From Nansenia antarctica (taxonomy: Eukaryota > Chordata > Actinopteri > Argentiniformes > Microstomatidae), in assembly GCA_963989245.1 (NCBI GenBank), contig OZ022342.1, positions 11,918,297-11,982,296 on the forward strand: a stretch of DNA of 64,000 nt, in the 5' to 3' direction. The notes beneath the pieces are model-generated. The model did not search any database. It saw nothing but the letters and a program-made list of their open reading frames with translations, and was not told the origin of the DNA. The translations under genes were made by a program, and so were the position numbers. Shown in pieces: positions 46,757-57,608 of the stretch (positions are counted from its first letter, which is position 1; the number at the start of each line of letters is the position of its first letter).

Positions 46757-47614
46757 GCTCCGATGCTTCACTTCCTGGCGAGCTCAAGGCCTCTTGCGTT
46801 CGGTTTGAGGGAGAGCCCGCCACAAAGGCTCTCACTGCCCCCAAAGACAGTGTGCTATTGATCACTGTGGCTGACGTGACCAAGGCTTTTAAACGTGTCA
46901 ACGCCCGCACAGCAGCCAGCCCAGACGGCATCCCACGCCGTGTCCTCAGAGCATGCCCTGAACAGCTGGCAGAATGCCTTCATGGACATATTCAACCTCC
47001 CCCTGTTCCAGCCTGTAATCCCCACCTGTTTTAAGGTGACCACAATTGTTCCAGTGCCCAAAAAGACCAAGGTAACCTGCATTAATGACTATCGCCCTGT
47101 TGCACATACATCTGACATCATTAAGTGCTTTGAGAGGCTGGTTAAGACCCACATCAACCCACTTCAGTTTGCACACCGTCCCAACAGATCCACAGATGAC
47201 GCCATTGCTTTCACCCTCCACACTGCTCTATCCCACCTGGACAAGATAGATACTACCTATGTGAGAGTGCTGTTCATTGATTACAGTTCAGTATTCAACA
47301 CCATAGTCCCCTCGAAGGTCATCACCAAGCCCAGGGACCTGGGTCTTAACACCTAACTGTGTAACTGGATCCTGGACTTCCTGACGGGCAGACCCCAGAT
47401 GGTGAGGGTAGATTGTATAACCCCCACTCTGACTCCCAACACGGGGGGGCCCCACGGGGCTGCATGCTCAGTCCCCTGCTGTACCCCCTGTTGACCCACG
47501 ACTGTGTGGCCACGCACAGCTCCAACTCCATCATCAAGTTTGCTCATGACACCTCTGTGGTGGGCCTGATCACTAACAATGATGAGACAGTCTACAAGGA
47601 AAGAGTAAGAGGGG
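46757..47614 (+). pseudogene. L2/CR1/Rex1-type LINE reverse-transcriptase fragment
   Basis: The plus strand carries the RT N-terminal half: VTKAFKRVNARTAASPDGIP (46879-46938), a frame change, FMDIFNLPLFQPVIPTCFKV, TTIVPVPKK, NDYRPVAHTSDIIKCFERLV, FAHRPNRSTDDAI, then FIDYSSVFNT (47273-47302), the first catalytic-aspartate motif. After a stop at 47354 come LCNWILDFLTGRPQMVRV and, in another frame, SPLLYPLLTHDC and IIKFAHDT. The canonical FADD box reads FAHD here (47539-47550), losing a catalytic aspartate. The 3' half is missing. Confidence 0.88.
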
Positions 47615-47700
47615 GGGGGTGTGCCTTCAGTAGAGTGTCAGCACCAAATGTGTATACCTAGTATTTACAGTTGAACGTGCCTGATGGACATCCTGAAGAA

Positions 47701-47806
47701 ATCACACCCTCGCCATTTCTCAATTCCTTTCCGATTATAATGTGTCTTACGGAATCGCACCCTCACCATTTGTCAATTCCATTGTAATTGTAATGTCTCT
47801 CACATC
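47701..47806. repeat. Tandem duplication, 53-bp unit x2
   Basis: 47701-47753 and 47754-47806 align without gaps: ATC(A/G)CACCCTC(G/A)CCATTT, TCAATTCC, TATAATGT/TGTAATGT. Confidence 0.88.
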
Positions 47807-47878
47807 TTGTCCATTGTTGGAAATGATACTTAAAGAGAAGGACAGCACGATATTTTTTGAGTTTCTCGGGTTAGGCAC

Positions 47879-48115
47879 GGTAAATGGACTGCAGTTATAT
47901 AGCGCCTTATTCCAAAGCACTTCACAATGGCCTCTCATTCATCCATTCACACACCAATGGCGACAAGCTACCATGCAAGGCACCGGCCCGCTCATTGGGA
48001 GAATTTGGGGTTCAGTGTCTTGCCAAAGACAACTCAACACGTGGCCAGCCGGGGATCAAACTGCCAACCTTGCGATCATTAGATGCCAGCTCTACCTCCT
48101 GAGCCACAGCCGCCC
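47879..48115 (-). mobile_element. tRNA-derived SINE with L2-like tail
   Basis: The minus strand starts GGGCGGCTGTGGCTCAGGAG and GTAGAGC (A box intact, 48091-48109). The B box is decayed (AGTTTGATCCC at 48054-48064). The tail reads GTGAAGTGCTTTGGAATAAG and GCGCTATATAACTGCAGTCC, ending TTTACC. It is the same family as 35735-36026 and 55403-55651. No clear target duplication. Confidence 0.82.
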
Positions 48116-48388
48116 AGGCCAACTTAGACCAATGTGCACCAGTCTCCTGTGTTGTCTTTGACACACAGAGTGTAAGACTTTTATGGTTAAACTTCCATTA
48201 GTTTACTACAGTTGATTTATTTGTATTTGTTTCTTTGAAACTATTAAATTGGTTAATTTGTTGGTACTGTATTCTCATTCTTCCTTTGTGCATTAAAATG
48301 ATGTTGTGCACTAGATAAAGGTTCTGTTAGAACATCACAACATAATCGTTTCCGCTGTAGTATTTATGTGTGGTTGAGGGGGGCAGAC

Positions 48389-48439
<51 letters not shown>

Positions 48440-48879
48440 CAGTCGATAAGGGCCACTAAACATTTAAGCAACAACTTTATGTGAACATATGTTTACGACA
48501 AAGTAAATGGAGATTTTTTTTATTTTTATGTAACCAAAACAAAGCAAGGTCAACTCTTTGGTGGAGAGCAGAGGGTAGCAAGCTTAGCTTATTGTTACCC
48601 TAAATAGAAAAGAGCCAAACAAACAATTCACAAACAAGCTCTTCTTTTGCTTGGGTCTTTGAGAGTTTGTTGTTATCATTATTCCACCCTTCCCCAGTTC
48701 CATCTTCCCTCACTTAGAGACGGTCTGAAATACGGTTGGGGTCTTGTGGGAGCATCCTGGCTCCTGGTCAGAGGCCTTTTGAGCTGCCAAGCCAACAGAG
48801 GCCGTCGCTCCCCTGTGTGGTGCTCTACTGTGACCGTTGGACTCTGGCAGAGAACCACTGATTTACAGCCTTTGGCTAG
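48116..48879. other. No gene; (GT)n inside
   Basis: A (GT)n microsatellite of about 24 units lies at 48391-48439. The rest is unique. Frames at 48647-49021 (plus) and 48679-48957 (minus) overlap and carry no domain. Confidence 0.5.
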
Positions 48880-49030
48880 ACGAGCGTTTTTCGAAGGAGG
48901 GGCAGTCTGGGATGTCATTTGTTTGGAACACATTTGGCAAAGATGGCCTCTTGGCATCTCTTTGAATTCAGACAGACAGAGACAAAATAAATGTGAGGTA
49001 TCAAAGACGTGTCAACTGTGAGGGTTTTTG
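48880..49030. other. Candidate conserved non-coding element
   Basis: Repeat-free block (GGGCAGTCTGGGATGTCATT, GCAAAGATGGCCTCTTGG). Texture-based call. Confidence 0.22.
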
Positions 49031-50429
49031 ATTCTTCACAGAAGAAGTTGATGGACTAAAGCAATTGTGCTCTTGCTGCTCAACACCCTGCTCAGTACAC
49101 AGCGGCAACACAGCTTGAGATGAACAGATCTGCTACTGTGTATGATAGTGTAGTACGTGAAAGAAATATTAGAGAGTAGAGTTATTGCTGACACCTCACA
49201 AACCCCTCGACCGCTGGTGTATAAACAATCAAATATTATTCCATTGTAGCTCGGAATAAGACACACATCAAGCATGTTGTACTGTATCTGTCAGAGGTAA
49301 GAGGTCTCAGTGCGTGTGGGTTTCTTAATTTACATTTCAGACTTTGTCTACTGGACACTTCAAGACATTTCTGTCATTCTGAGATGTCTTTCTGTGGCAT
49401 ACTTTCTAGGTGAAGTTTCTGTCTTGATACTTATAGACAAGGGGAAACTGAAAGCTGCAGTTGAGTGGCAGCATTTTGTTTTGTATTTGTCTCCAAACAG
49501 ATGCATAGCTGTCATTCTTGGTCCCATTGAAGGCTTCTATCAAAAATAATCTCTTCAAAAGCCTATTCCCATGGACCACGGTTTACTGATACAGCTTTTT
49601 CAGGTGTCTGTCAAAATATGCTGCAGAGGGGAATGAATCAAATGCTTCAAACATATGAGTTTAAATATAGAAGGGCCAAGAAACATTATAATTCATGTCA
49701 TGTATTTCTATGGTAACACAATTGAGGTATCATCATGATTCCACTAGATCATTCTTGAGTCATTTTTAATACTGAAAAACATGTATGTATATGTGTTTTC
49801 ATTTTGATTACATTTGTGTTTATTAATGTCATGTTTTGCTAATTTCACATTGATCAACAAATATCAAGCATGTTGAAGAGGAACATACTACGACAACTGC
49901 CCCGGCTTAAATCAAGCTCTCTATGGACAGATAATTCGAGTTTGAGTTATTAATATCCAACCTTTGACTATGCAACCGCTTATCTCAGTACATGGGAGGT
50001 ACCGGCAAAATATTTAACATTTTCATGTGGTTTGAGAGGCCAACTAAAATGTCTTGTGTGACATTTTCAAGTCAAGTGTTTCTACATGCTTTCAGTATAA
50101 ATGTAATAGAGGCTAAAATGTTTTTATTCATTTATATATGTTCCTCACCTCAGAAGCCTCACGCCTCACTATGTGTGTATCCTTGGTGGTTGACAGACAG
50201 CTCGTTTAGCCAATAAATGTGGCAGCTATTACTACCAGGTTGCTAGCTACCTCTTTGTCAGTTAATATACTACATGCCATTCTTTTCATAAACAAGATGT
50301 AGAATACATGGACATATCACTTAAGGTTAGTTTTTTCAGCATATAGTGTGTCCTTCTCCACTGTTGCATGTTGTCAATAAAATCCATGCGCCTGTTCAAT
50401 GGACATAGGACAATGGTACAGTACAAGGC
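49031..50429. other. Unique DNA, nothing recognised
   Basis: A 47-bp stretch (49248-49294) lies between acceptor-like ATTCCATTGTAG and donor-like AGAG/GTAAGA, but it has no coding family and could be chance. Confidence 0.4.
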
Positions 50430-50507
50430 TCAAACTGTTAACGCTGTTTAAAAAAATTAAGTGTGTTATGGCTTAAGGAATTAACATGTTAACTTTGACA
50501 GCCCTAA
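50430..50507. mobile_element. MITE end (tentative)
   Basis: GTTAACGCTGTTTAAAAAAA and GTTAACTTTGACAGCCCTAA match the style of a fish element whose terminus is TAGGGCTGTCAAAGTTAAC. Only this end is visible. Confidence 0.35.
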
Positions 50508-50785
50508 GGTAGAGGGATGACACCTGTTCTTATTGCTGATACAGTAGATATAGACACATTGTAGGTACACATATGGCTCTTCCCTCATAGTGTACTAATA
50601 GTATTACTGTCAAACCTCTAACTGGTCACTGCAAGACATCAACCCTTTGAAGAAAACTATAGGTTATGTTATGTCATTGTGTTTTGTGTGGCAGAACCTA
50701 GTGAAATACTCGAGTTTGAGGATGTGTGACAGTTCAATGGATCCAAGCGTACAAGCTAGGATGTCACTATAACCCCTTTCACACA

Positions 50786-50929
50786 TACAGTGCCTTGCAA
50801 AAGTATTCACCCCCCTTGGCTTTTTACCTATTTTATTACATTACAACCTGCAATTTAAACATTTTTTTTTAATCAGAATTTTATTTGATGAATCTGCACA
50901 AAATAGTGTTAGTTTTTAAATGAAATGAG

Positions 50930-50976
<47 letters not shown>

Positions 50977-51300
50977 AATTTAAAAAAATAAAGAACTGAA
51001 AATTGGCATGTGCATATGTATTCACCCCCTTTGTTATGAAGCCCCTAAAAACTTCTGGTGCAACCAATTATCTTCAGAAGTCACATAATTAGTGAAATGA
51101 AGTCCACTTGTATGCAATCTAAGTGTCACATGATCTGTCAGTATATACACACCTTTTCTGAAAGGCCCCAGAGGCTGCAACACCTAAGCAAGAGGCACCA
51201 CCAACCAAACACTGCCATGAAGACCAAGGAACTCTCCAAACAAGTCCGAGACAAAGTTGTTGAGAAGTACGGAAAACACAAAAACATAAGTAACATGGAA
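50786..51300 (+). mobile_element. Tc1/mariner 5' half with transposase start
   Basis: Begins at TA (50786) with TACAGTGCCTTGCAAAAGTA and TTCACCCCC. A second copy of the motif (GCATATGTATTCACCCCCTT) at 51012-51031 is the inner direct repeat. A (TA)n expansion lies at 50933-50970. The transposase ATG is at 51217 (MKTKELSKQVRDKVVEKY); similarity ends near 51296, before the first catalytic residue. The right half is missing and the copy abuts an L2 fragment on the other strand. Confidence 0.85.
50933..50970. repeat. (TA)n microsatellite in Tc1 terminus
   Basis: About 19 TA units in the Tc1 untranslated region. Confidence 0.95.
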
Positions 51301-51321
51301 CACAGAGTCAGCGAACGGGGA

Positions 51322-51658
51322 GGGGGGGGGGGGGGGGGGGTTGGTAGGGACAGGGGAGGTGGTTAGGGGTAGGGGAGGCTGTATGGATATCAGGGGGGTG
51401 GCAGGGTTAGGGGAGATGGGTAGGGGTAGGGGAGGCTGTATGGATATCAGGGGGGTGGCAGGGTTAGGGGAGATGGGTAGGGGTAGGGGAGGTTGTATGC
51501 GTGTCCAGGGGGGGGGGGGCGGGGGTGGCCGGGATGGGGGAGATGGCTAGGGGTAGGGGAGGCTGTAGGCATGGGAGAACAGGTAGGTTTTGAGGTGGGA
51601 TTTAAACGTGAGGAGTGAGGGTGAGTCTCTGAGTGGTTGAGGGAGAGAGTTACAGGGA
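51322..51658 (-). mobile_element. L2-type LINE 3' fragment with expanded minisatellite
   Basis: The minus strand encodes the last 36 residues of the L2 ORF (NSLPQPLRDSPSLLTFKSHL, then KTYLFSHAYSLPYP and a stop at 51547-51549), identical to the end of the copy at 18671-19430. It is followed by the 57-bp minisatellite and a G19 run. The conserved LINE tail is absent, so this copy is broken at both ends. Confidence 0.85.
51341..51546. repeat. 57-bp minisatellite in L2 3' UTR
   Basis: Three to four units of TAGGGGTAGGGGAGGCTGTA, TGGATATCAGGGGGG, TGGCAGGGTTAGGGGAGATG GG. The two central units are identical. Because 57 is a multiple of three, a 19-residue repeat (…RGRGGCMDIRGVAGL…) appears on the plus strand; it is not a protein gene. 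Confidence 0.93.
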
Positions 51659-53208
51659 ACTATGTGAGAAAGGGGCTTATCATTGCTAACACAATGAGAA
51701 CTTATTATTAATTCAAACCATAAACACTGGAAGGTATTCAAAGAAAAGTGAAATGCAGCAGACCTGCAATCAATCAAACCTTTGCTTGTGTGTTTGAGTG
51801 ATGTGTGATTTAACAATTGTTTTCCATTCATTTTGTCATCCTTTTTGTCTTATTGGCTTGTCAAGGCAGATGTATTTGTTCAGCTAAATGTCTCTCAAAA
51901 ATCAATTTAATTCAACAATAAACCACTTCAATGCAATAACAACTTGATGGCTACTACATGTACGTCTCTACCAACATATGTGTAGCCTTAGGTAGCTGGA
52001 TGGTGTAAATTAAAGATTTTTATTGCTCTTAAGTGGGTGGAAGGTGTAGTATTGCAAATCCATGTTGAGCCATGAGCTGATTGACTCCAAATATTATGAA
52101 GGGGAGTGCCTGTGATATGGCCATGATAATAGTACATGTTTTCAAATCTGGGAATCTCATAATATACAAACATCTTGAAATAAATTGTAAGTTTAAGAAC
52201 TATCACTCTATGTACAGTTTATCTGACAGTTGAATAAAAACATCTGGTTATGAGCTCTGTCCCCATCAGCTCACAGGAGTGACACCTCTTTCCATGTGTG
52301 TTTTAAATTCTGAAGTAAGCTTGACTTGCATCAATCTATAAGCTCACTATCTAAAGTCCTCTCTGAGGGCTGAGATGACAAAAATTGTGTCCAAAATGTA
52401 TTGACAGTTGACTAAATTGAAATAGTATTATACAATATAGCATTATTGGAATTCAAGTTAGAGTAGGACGTTGGGAGTAAAGCAAGTTGTTATTGTGATC
52501 CAGAAAAAGCCAATGACCCCACAACTAACCTTGCTACGCTGATGTAAGAAGTGGGATTGTGCCCTATGAGGTCATCACAGATTTGTGTGGCTGAGACTTG
52601 TAGAGGGACTTGTGGAGTTGCCGCGTTAGTAGTGACCCTGCCCTTGGTACTGTATAGCTTACTATGAGCACAGTCAAGACAACATTGGTACTGTGATTAA
52701 TAAAAACTATTTTGGCAGCATGACTTGCAAATTCAATCCTATAGAAAGAACCAAATAACCACCATTCCCTACAATAGCCAATAGCTAATAGCTAAGTTGG
52801 GTTATTTTCCACCTTGAACATTTGAACCGTATGCCAGGGAGGGTACATGTGGATTAGAATATTGCCTGGTTTGAGGTCGGGTATGATGCCACCATGAAAG
52901 AACAGGAGCTCGAGCCAGGCCATTGTTATCCATACTGAGATGAAAGGCTAGCCAGCTAATGAACATCTGCCAACCAGCATAAGGACTCCACCAGACACTG
53001 GGACCTTGAACTGACCATTGAGCCGAGCAGCTGCTCTGATCCCAAAGATTTTAAAGGATGATGTAAATTGAATATGAAAGTGCAACTGCAATAGTTGGCT
53101 ACTTGATGAGAAGGGTGTATTATAGATTTCTTCTCATGTGTCTGAAACGCCTACATTCATTAACTTGACCTGCAGCATGCTATAAACCTATTTAGTGATT
53201 CTCAAAGT
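51659..53208. other. Unique DNA, nothing recognised
   Basis: No exon, repeat or mobile element recognised. Confidence 0.45.
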
Positions 53209-53490
53209 AGTGTCCTATTCTGGAAATTATGCTGGTTGATACTTTTAATGGTTGGAAGTTGGACTTTAATGATGAATCCAGATTATTTTACCAACTATTT
53301 TTGTAAGTAATTGGCCTGTTGTAGATGGGTACAGACACTTTTTTGTGAATTTGAGAAACCATTTTTTTGAGAAACGCCACCAGCAATGGGCTGTTAAGCA
53401 ACAGAGAACAAAGGCTACATAAACACCCATAAATTGTGGGTATGCCAAATATTTCTGCAGTGTTGTATTCCAAATTGATGAATTGTTGAC
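53209..53490 (+). pseudogene. Possible Tc1/mariner transposase relic
   Basis: FNDESRL at about 53262-53282 resembles the first-aspartate motif (V.FSDESRF) of Tc1-type enzymes. About 160 bp on, IVGMPNISAVLYSKLMN at 53436-53486 resembles the GG.MVWG.IS…G.L…G.MN segment. Stops break the frame. The call is tentative. Confidence 0.4.
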
Positions 53491-54051
53491 TGATACTTCA
53501 CAAGTGAGAAAGAAAAGGGATGAAAATGCAAATGTATCCTTTAAAGAGAGTGAAGCACCTATTGTATTTCTCAATGACAAACACATGGTGTGCTTAGTTC
53601 AAACAGGACACTCCAAGTCATTGCTAGCTGTCAGTCAAGTGACAGATCAGCTGTTTACACCCAACACAATCACATTGTGCTCTCAATGTCCCGCTATTCA
53701 CAATGTCAACCACTGGCAATGTCTAAACAACACTACAGTGGATTATATACAGTACATAAGATATTGTCGAAGCCCAAAAAGTGTTGAGTGCAAGATGTAT
53801 GAGATGTGGACAGTGGTCCACATAACTGCACTGCAAATTAGGTCTGTGATGTATTATGCATTGAAAATGAATAGCCTCGGTATTAGTAGGTAGCTGGCTC
53901 GGTTAGAGATTCACATATAGCAATATTAGTAGAGTGAAAATATCCTTTATGGTTAGCGGATGTGCACCTGGGAACTATGGTAGTCCTTAGTAACCAGATG
54001 CTAAGGATATCCCTTAGTCATCCTGATCATGTTCAGAACACAAGGATGTGT
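53491..54051. other. Open frame without recognised family
   Basis: 53483-53893 (plus) is open for 136 codons. I see no signal peptide, domain or splice support, and base composition does not differ from the flanks. I treat it as non-coding. Confidence 0.35.
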
Positions 54052-54059
54052 CATAAAAT

Positions 54060-55394
54060 TAGGGTTGCCACCTTTCAGTCAGAGAAATAAGGGACACCCC
54101 TCGCAGTAGGGGCCCCGCTCCTCGGGACCACGACCACCATGGGCCCAAGGGCGGGGTGGGGGCGCCAGTGCTAGTAAATCATAAGTTAAACATCGTTTCA
54201 ATAAAGCCTTAAGGGCTGCCAAGTTTCACCAAAAGTTTGGAGTGAGATTTTTTGGGCGGTGGAGCGACCCAAAACTGTGCACGTGTGCCCCTCTGTGCCC
54301 CTCAAAACCCCAAAACTGTGCCCCTCTCTCCCACACAATTATTTGTGCTAGTTTCCTGCAATTTTACATGTTGTTCATAATAAACCAGCACAAGAAATAT
54401 AAATAATTGTAACATTTGATAAAACAAGACAAATTCAGACAATACATCATATTTATGTAAGTCTTAATAAACAAATACAGTAGCCTACAGAGTCTAAAAG
54501 AAAATTGGGCCCCATCAACAGGGCCCCTTGGTCAGCATTTTTTTGGGAGGGACCCCCAATTGTTGTATTTGAATTGTACATTGTATTTAATAATAATAAT
54601 AATAATAATAACAATGTTATATTATGTTACATTAGAGAAACAAAAAACAGTTACCAAAACTGTAAAGTTGCAACGTAGGCCTATCATCTCACCCAAATTA
54701 AGTGAATATTAAGTGAATTTTAGAAACGGTATGCCATAGTGTCTTTGAGATAAAGGATACAATCCGTTTTCACACTCGTGTTGAATAACAGAAGATTAAT
54801 GGAGCAGGGAAAACATGAGTGTGAGGACGGAGGAGGATGAGCAAAGTCCCATCATGGATATTTCACTGCCAATCTCTCCTCCATCACCCCGAAAAAGAGA
54901 ACAGACGATGAAACAACTTGCGATTTGAAAGTACCAGGCTACCAGATACGTACATGCACATATTTTGCAACCAGGGTTGCCAGACGGAATTGACCATTTC
55001 CAGCCCAACCAGTCTAAAAGCTGCCGAATCCACCCGTCCAGTGTGACCATAAGGAGTCCAATCTGGCAACACTGCTTGCTACGTTCTAAGACTTACGTGC
55101 AGCTCGAGTGAACACAGGTTCTTCCAGCAGCGCGCGCCTCCCGCTTCGATTGCAGACTCAAGTTAACGCGTGTGCAGAAAGATGCCACGAAACTCGTGTC
55201 CGGTAGCTTTATTTAAAGGAATTTCTAAAATAAAAGACTTGGCAGCTCTGTATGATATATTGGAGGAATCACGCAATGCGGGTGGATTGAAAATACGGAA
55301 CAAACAGCGTTCCGTATTGGTTCAAAACGGGACGCATCTTTTAACTGTCAGATACGGAACGATTCCGTATTTTAAGGGACGGGTGGCAACCATA
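54060..55394. mobile_element. Non-autonomous hAT-like element with TIRs and 8-bp TSD
   Basis: The ends are TAGGGTTGCCACC and the inverse GGTGGCAACCATA (one mismatch in 13). A perfect 8-bp duplication CATAAAAT lies at 54052-54059 and 55395-55402. No complete transposase is present; a short plus frame (54821-54930, EEDEQSPIMDISLPISPPSP) and 55170-55320 (LFKGISKIKDLAALYDILEE) look like remnants of coding sequence. An (AAT)n run is at 54588-54611. The inner sequence TTCCGTATTTTAAGGGACGG before the right end is typical of this hAT group. Confidence 0.85.
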
Positions 55395-55402
55395 CATAAA
55401 AT

Positions 55403-55651
55403 GGTAAATGGACTGACTTATATCGAGCCTTATTCCAAAGCGCTTTACAATGGCCTCTCATTCACCCATTCACACACACATTCACACACCAATGGTGGCT
55501 AGCTACCATGCAAGGCACCGGCCCGCTCATTGGGAGCAATTTGGCGTTAAGTGTCTTGCCCATGGACACTTCGACATGTGGCCAGCCGGGGCTCAAATCG
55601 CTGATCTGCCAACCTTGCGATAATTAGACGCCGGCTCTACCTCCTGCGCCC
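55403..55651 (-). mobile_element. tRNA-derived SINE with L2-like tail
   Basis: The same family as 35735-36026: tail inverse GGTAAATGGACTG at 55403, B box inverse GGGGCTCAAATCGC near 55588, head inverse CTCTACCTCCTGCGCCC at 55635. The A-box side is shortened (TGCGCCC where the sister copy at 48091-48115 has TGAGCCACAGCCGCCC). Its tail directly abuts the hAT target duplication, so the two insertions share a border. Confidence 0.78.
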
Positions 55652-55704
55652 AGATTATCATACTTACATACATGCTTACTGGAGAAGTCCCTGCTAATGT
55701 TGTG

Positions 55705-56173
55705 TTTTTCGGTACGGGCTGTTCGGCTCGGTACGCTCGGTTCAGTACGCATGTGTACCGAACGATACAGCGTTGTACTGCACGTGCAAAACCTTTTTTT
55801 ATTTCAAGTAATCTCAGGTGCTCGACGTCATTGACTCGGCTTCTCAGCTAGGTAACATTACATTGATCATACTCGTAAGACTTCACTTTTCAAAAAATGC
55901 CAGTCGAGAAAGGACGCTGGCGTTGCTTGTTTTCGCCGCTTCTCCGACGAAATCTAGATATAATTGCAGTATACAGAGTAGATTGTCCTACAAAGACACT
56001 TAGATTTAGATTTAGTCATCAAAAAATGTATTAGACCCCTATACTTTCTTTTATTTATTTTTTTGTTTATTTTTTATTTTACTACTCTCTTTTTTACTAC
56101 TCTTTTTTTTTTTTAATCTTTTCAGTTTGTAAAGCGTCTTTGAGTGTCTAGAAAAGTGCTATATAAGTCTAAT

Positions 56174-56217
<44 letters not shown>

Positions 56218-57235
56218 GAGCGATCAAGTAATTTGATTGGACAAGAGGCTGCCATGAGCGCTGATCAGTCGTTATGGCAGTGAAACACAGTGAAACTAGA
56301 GCTGGAGGGTCCTCCAGCATCCCTTAAATCTAAATCTAAATCAAAGACAGGTGGATCAGACCAAGGCTGTATGCCGGCATTGTTCAACTATGATTGGTTA
56401 TGCGGCTGGCAATACGTCAAACTTGCTAACTCATTTGAGACGGCATCATCCGAATGTAAATATCACCGGTACAAAAAGAAAGAGTGAAGTGCAAACCCAG
56501 CTCCCCATGGCATTTAAGAAACCACTCACTAACAATTCAGACCGGGCCAATGCCATAACAAACGTCATAGGTGTTTTTATAGCAGTGGACATACAACCAT
56601 ACTCCGTTGTTGAGAACATAGGATTTAGACATGTTGAAAGTAATTGAGCCTTGTTACGTAGTTCCCTCTCGTCCACATTTCAGTCAGGAAGTCACACCAG
56701 CCCTTTATAAGAAAGTACAAACTACAGTTGTCCACAACCTATCCAAGGCATCTGCTATCGCTGTAACGACCGATGGGTGGACAGCTAGGGCCACCAAGTT
56801 ATTGAATAGTAATTGCACAAATCACACCCGACTGCCACTGGAACATGCAAAGCCACGTCCTGCAAACTCGCCCCATTTAGGTACAGCACAGAAGCACACA
56901 TCTGGCAGAGGTACTAAAGGAGATAATGTTAGAATGGAAGTCGGAGAGGCCAGGAAGCACAATTCCAGTCACAACAGAAAATGCTAGAAATATTGTCAGT
57001 GCAATCAGTGAAGCTGAACTGGGCCCCCAAATTGGATGCTTTGCACACACAATTAATTTAGCAGCACAAAAAGTAACAGGAATCAACCAGGTGTCCAGGC
57101 TGCTAGGCAGAGTCAGAAGTGTTGTGTGTTTCTTCCACCATTGCACAACAGCTGCAGATACAGTATATTGCAGAGAAAATACAATGAATGTCAGTACAGT
57201 ACACGCTGGCAAGTCCTAATGTGATGTTGAAAGCT
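55705..57235 (+). pseudogene. hAT transposase relic with BED zinc finger (ZBED-like)
   Basis: After a TIR-proximal 5' region rich in TTCGGTACG (55708-55765) and an inserted L2-tailed unit (55846-56217), the plus strand encodes a BED zinc finger: C at 56372 and 56381, H at 56432 and 56444/56447 (HLRRHHP). It continues with VVENIGFRH, a one-base frameshift at about 56640, and MLKVIEPCYVVPSRPHFS. AVTTDGWT (56760-56783) holds the first catalytic D. The second region reads TTENARNIV, with E (56977-56979) where hAT enzymes have D. Then QIGCFAHTINLAAQ (57029-57070), QVSRLLGRVRSVV, and the end of similarity. The C-terminal dimerisation region is missing. It is the transposase-bearing relative of the element at 2803-3757. 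Confidence 0.87.
55846..56217 (+). repeat. Repeat unit ending in an L2-type LINE tail, inserted in the hAT relic
   Basis: Starts AGCTAGGTAACATTACATTG, runs through GAGTAGATTGTCCTACAAAG, then CCCCTATACTTTCTTTTATT, AAAGCGTCTTTGAGTGTCTA and GAAAAGTGCTATATAAGTC, ending in (ATT)n at 56175-56217. The inverse copy is at 6926-7264, with the same junction between the unique head and the L2 tail, which shows the two parts move together. Confidence 0.75.
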
Positions 57236-57608
57236 GCTTATGTGAAGTACAGTACAGTTCAAGTACAGTTCATTTTCTAAATGCGGCACCTTAATGGATG
57301 TTTATTTTATTATACTCTTTATTGGTTCATTTGTCATTGTCTTTAGTTATAGACCTTGTTATGTGCAAGTTTGTTGCTTTTATAGTTGAAAATGTTTACT
57401 TTTATTGTTATATACCTCCTCAAATGTTAACATGTTATTTTATTTATTTAGTGTGTGTATGTGTATGTTCATCTTGCCCCCCCCCGCCCCCGTCAATTAA
57501 ACACCAGTCTATTGAAAACACCCGTCACTTGAAAACTCCTAACCCCCGACAAAACGTGTGAGGCGGGCACACGTGTGAGGAGGGCACAAAAAGTCCTAGG
57601 GCCGGCCC
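57236..57608. mobile_element. Unclassified; right edge looks like a hAT terminus
   Basis: The sequence GGGCACAAAAAGTCCTAGGG and CCGGCCCTG at 57583-57611 reads in reverse as CAGGGCCGGCCCTAGG, a hAT-type terminus. The partner end is not in the window. Upstream is AT-rich with a C-rich run at 57477-57492. Confidence 0.35.

Noticed and set aside
47742..48161. 139-codon plus-strand frame
   Set aside because: Runs through the tandem duplication and the antisense strand of a SINE.
51341..51550. Glycine/arginine repeat protein
   Set aside because: The antisense translation of the L2 minisatellite; the 57-bp unit keeps the frame open.
53483..53893. 136-codon plus-strand frame
   Set aside because: No domain, no splice context and no compositional shift; chance length in AT-moderate DNA. 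Listed only as unrecognised.
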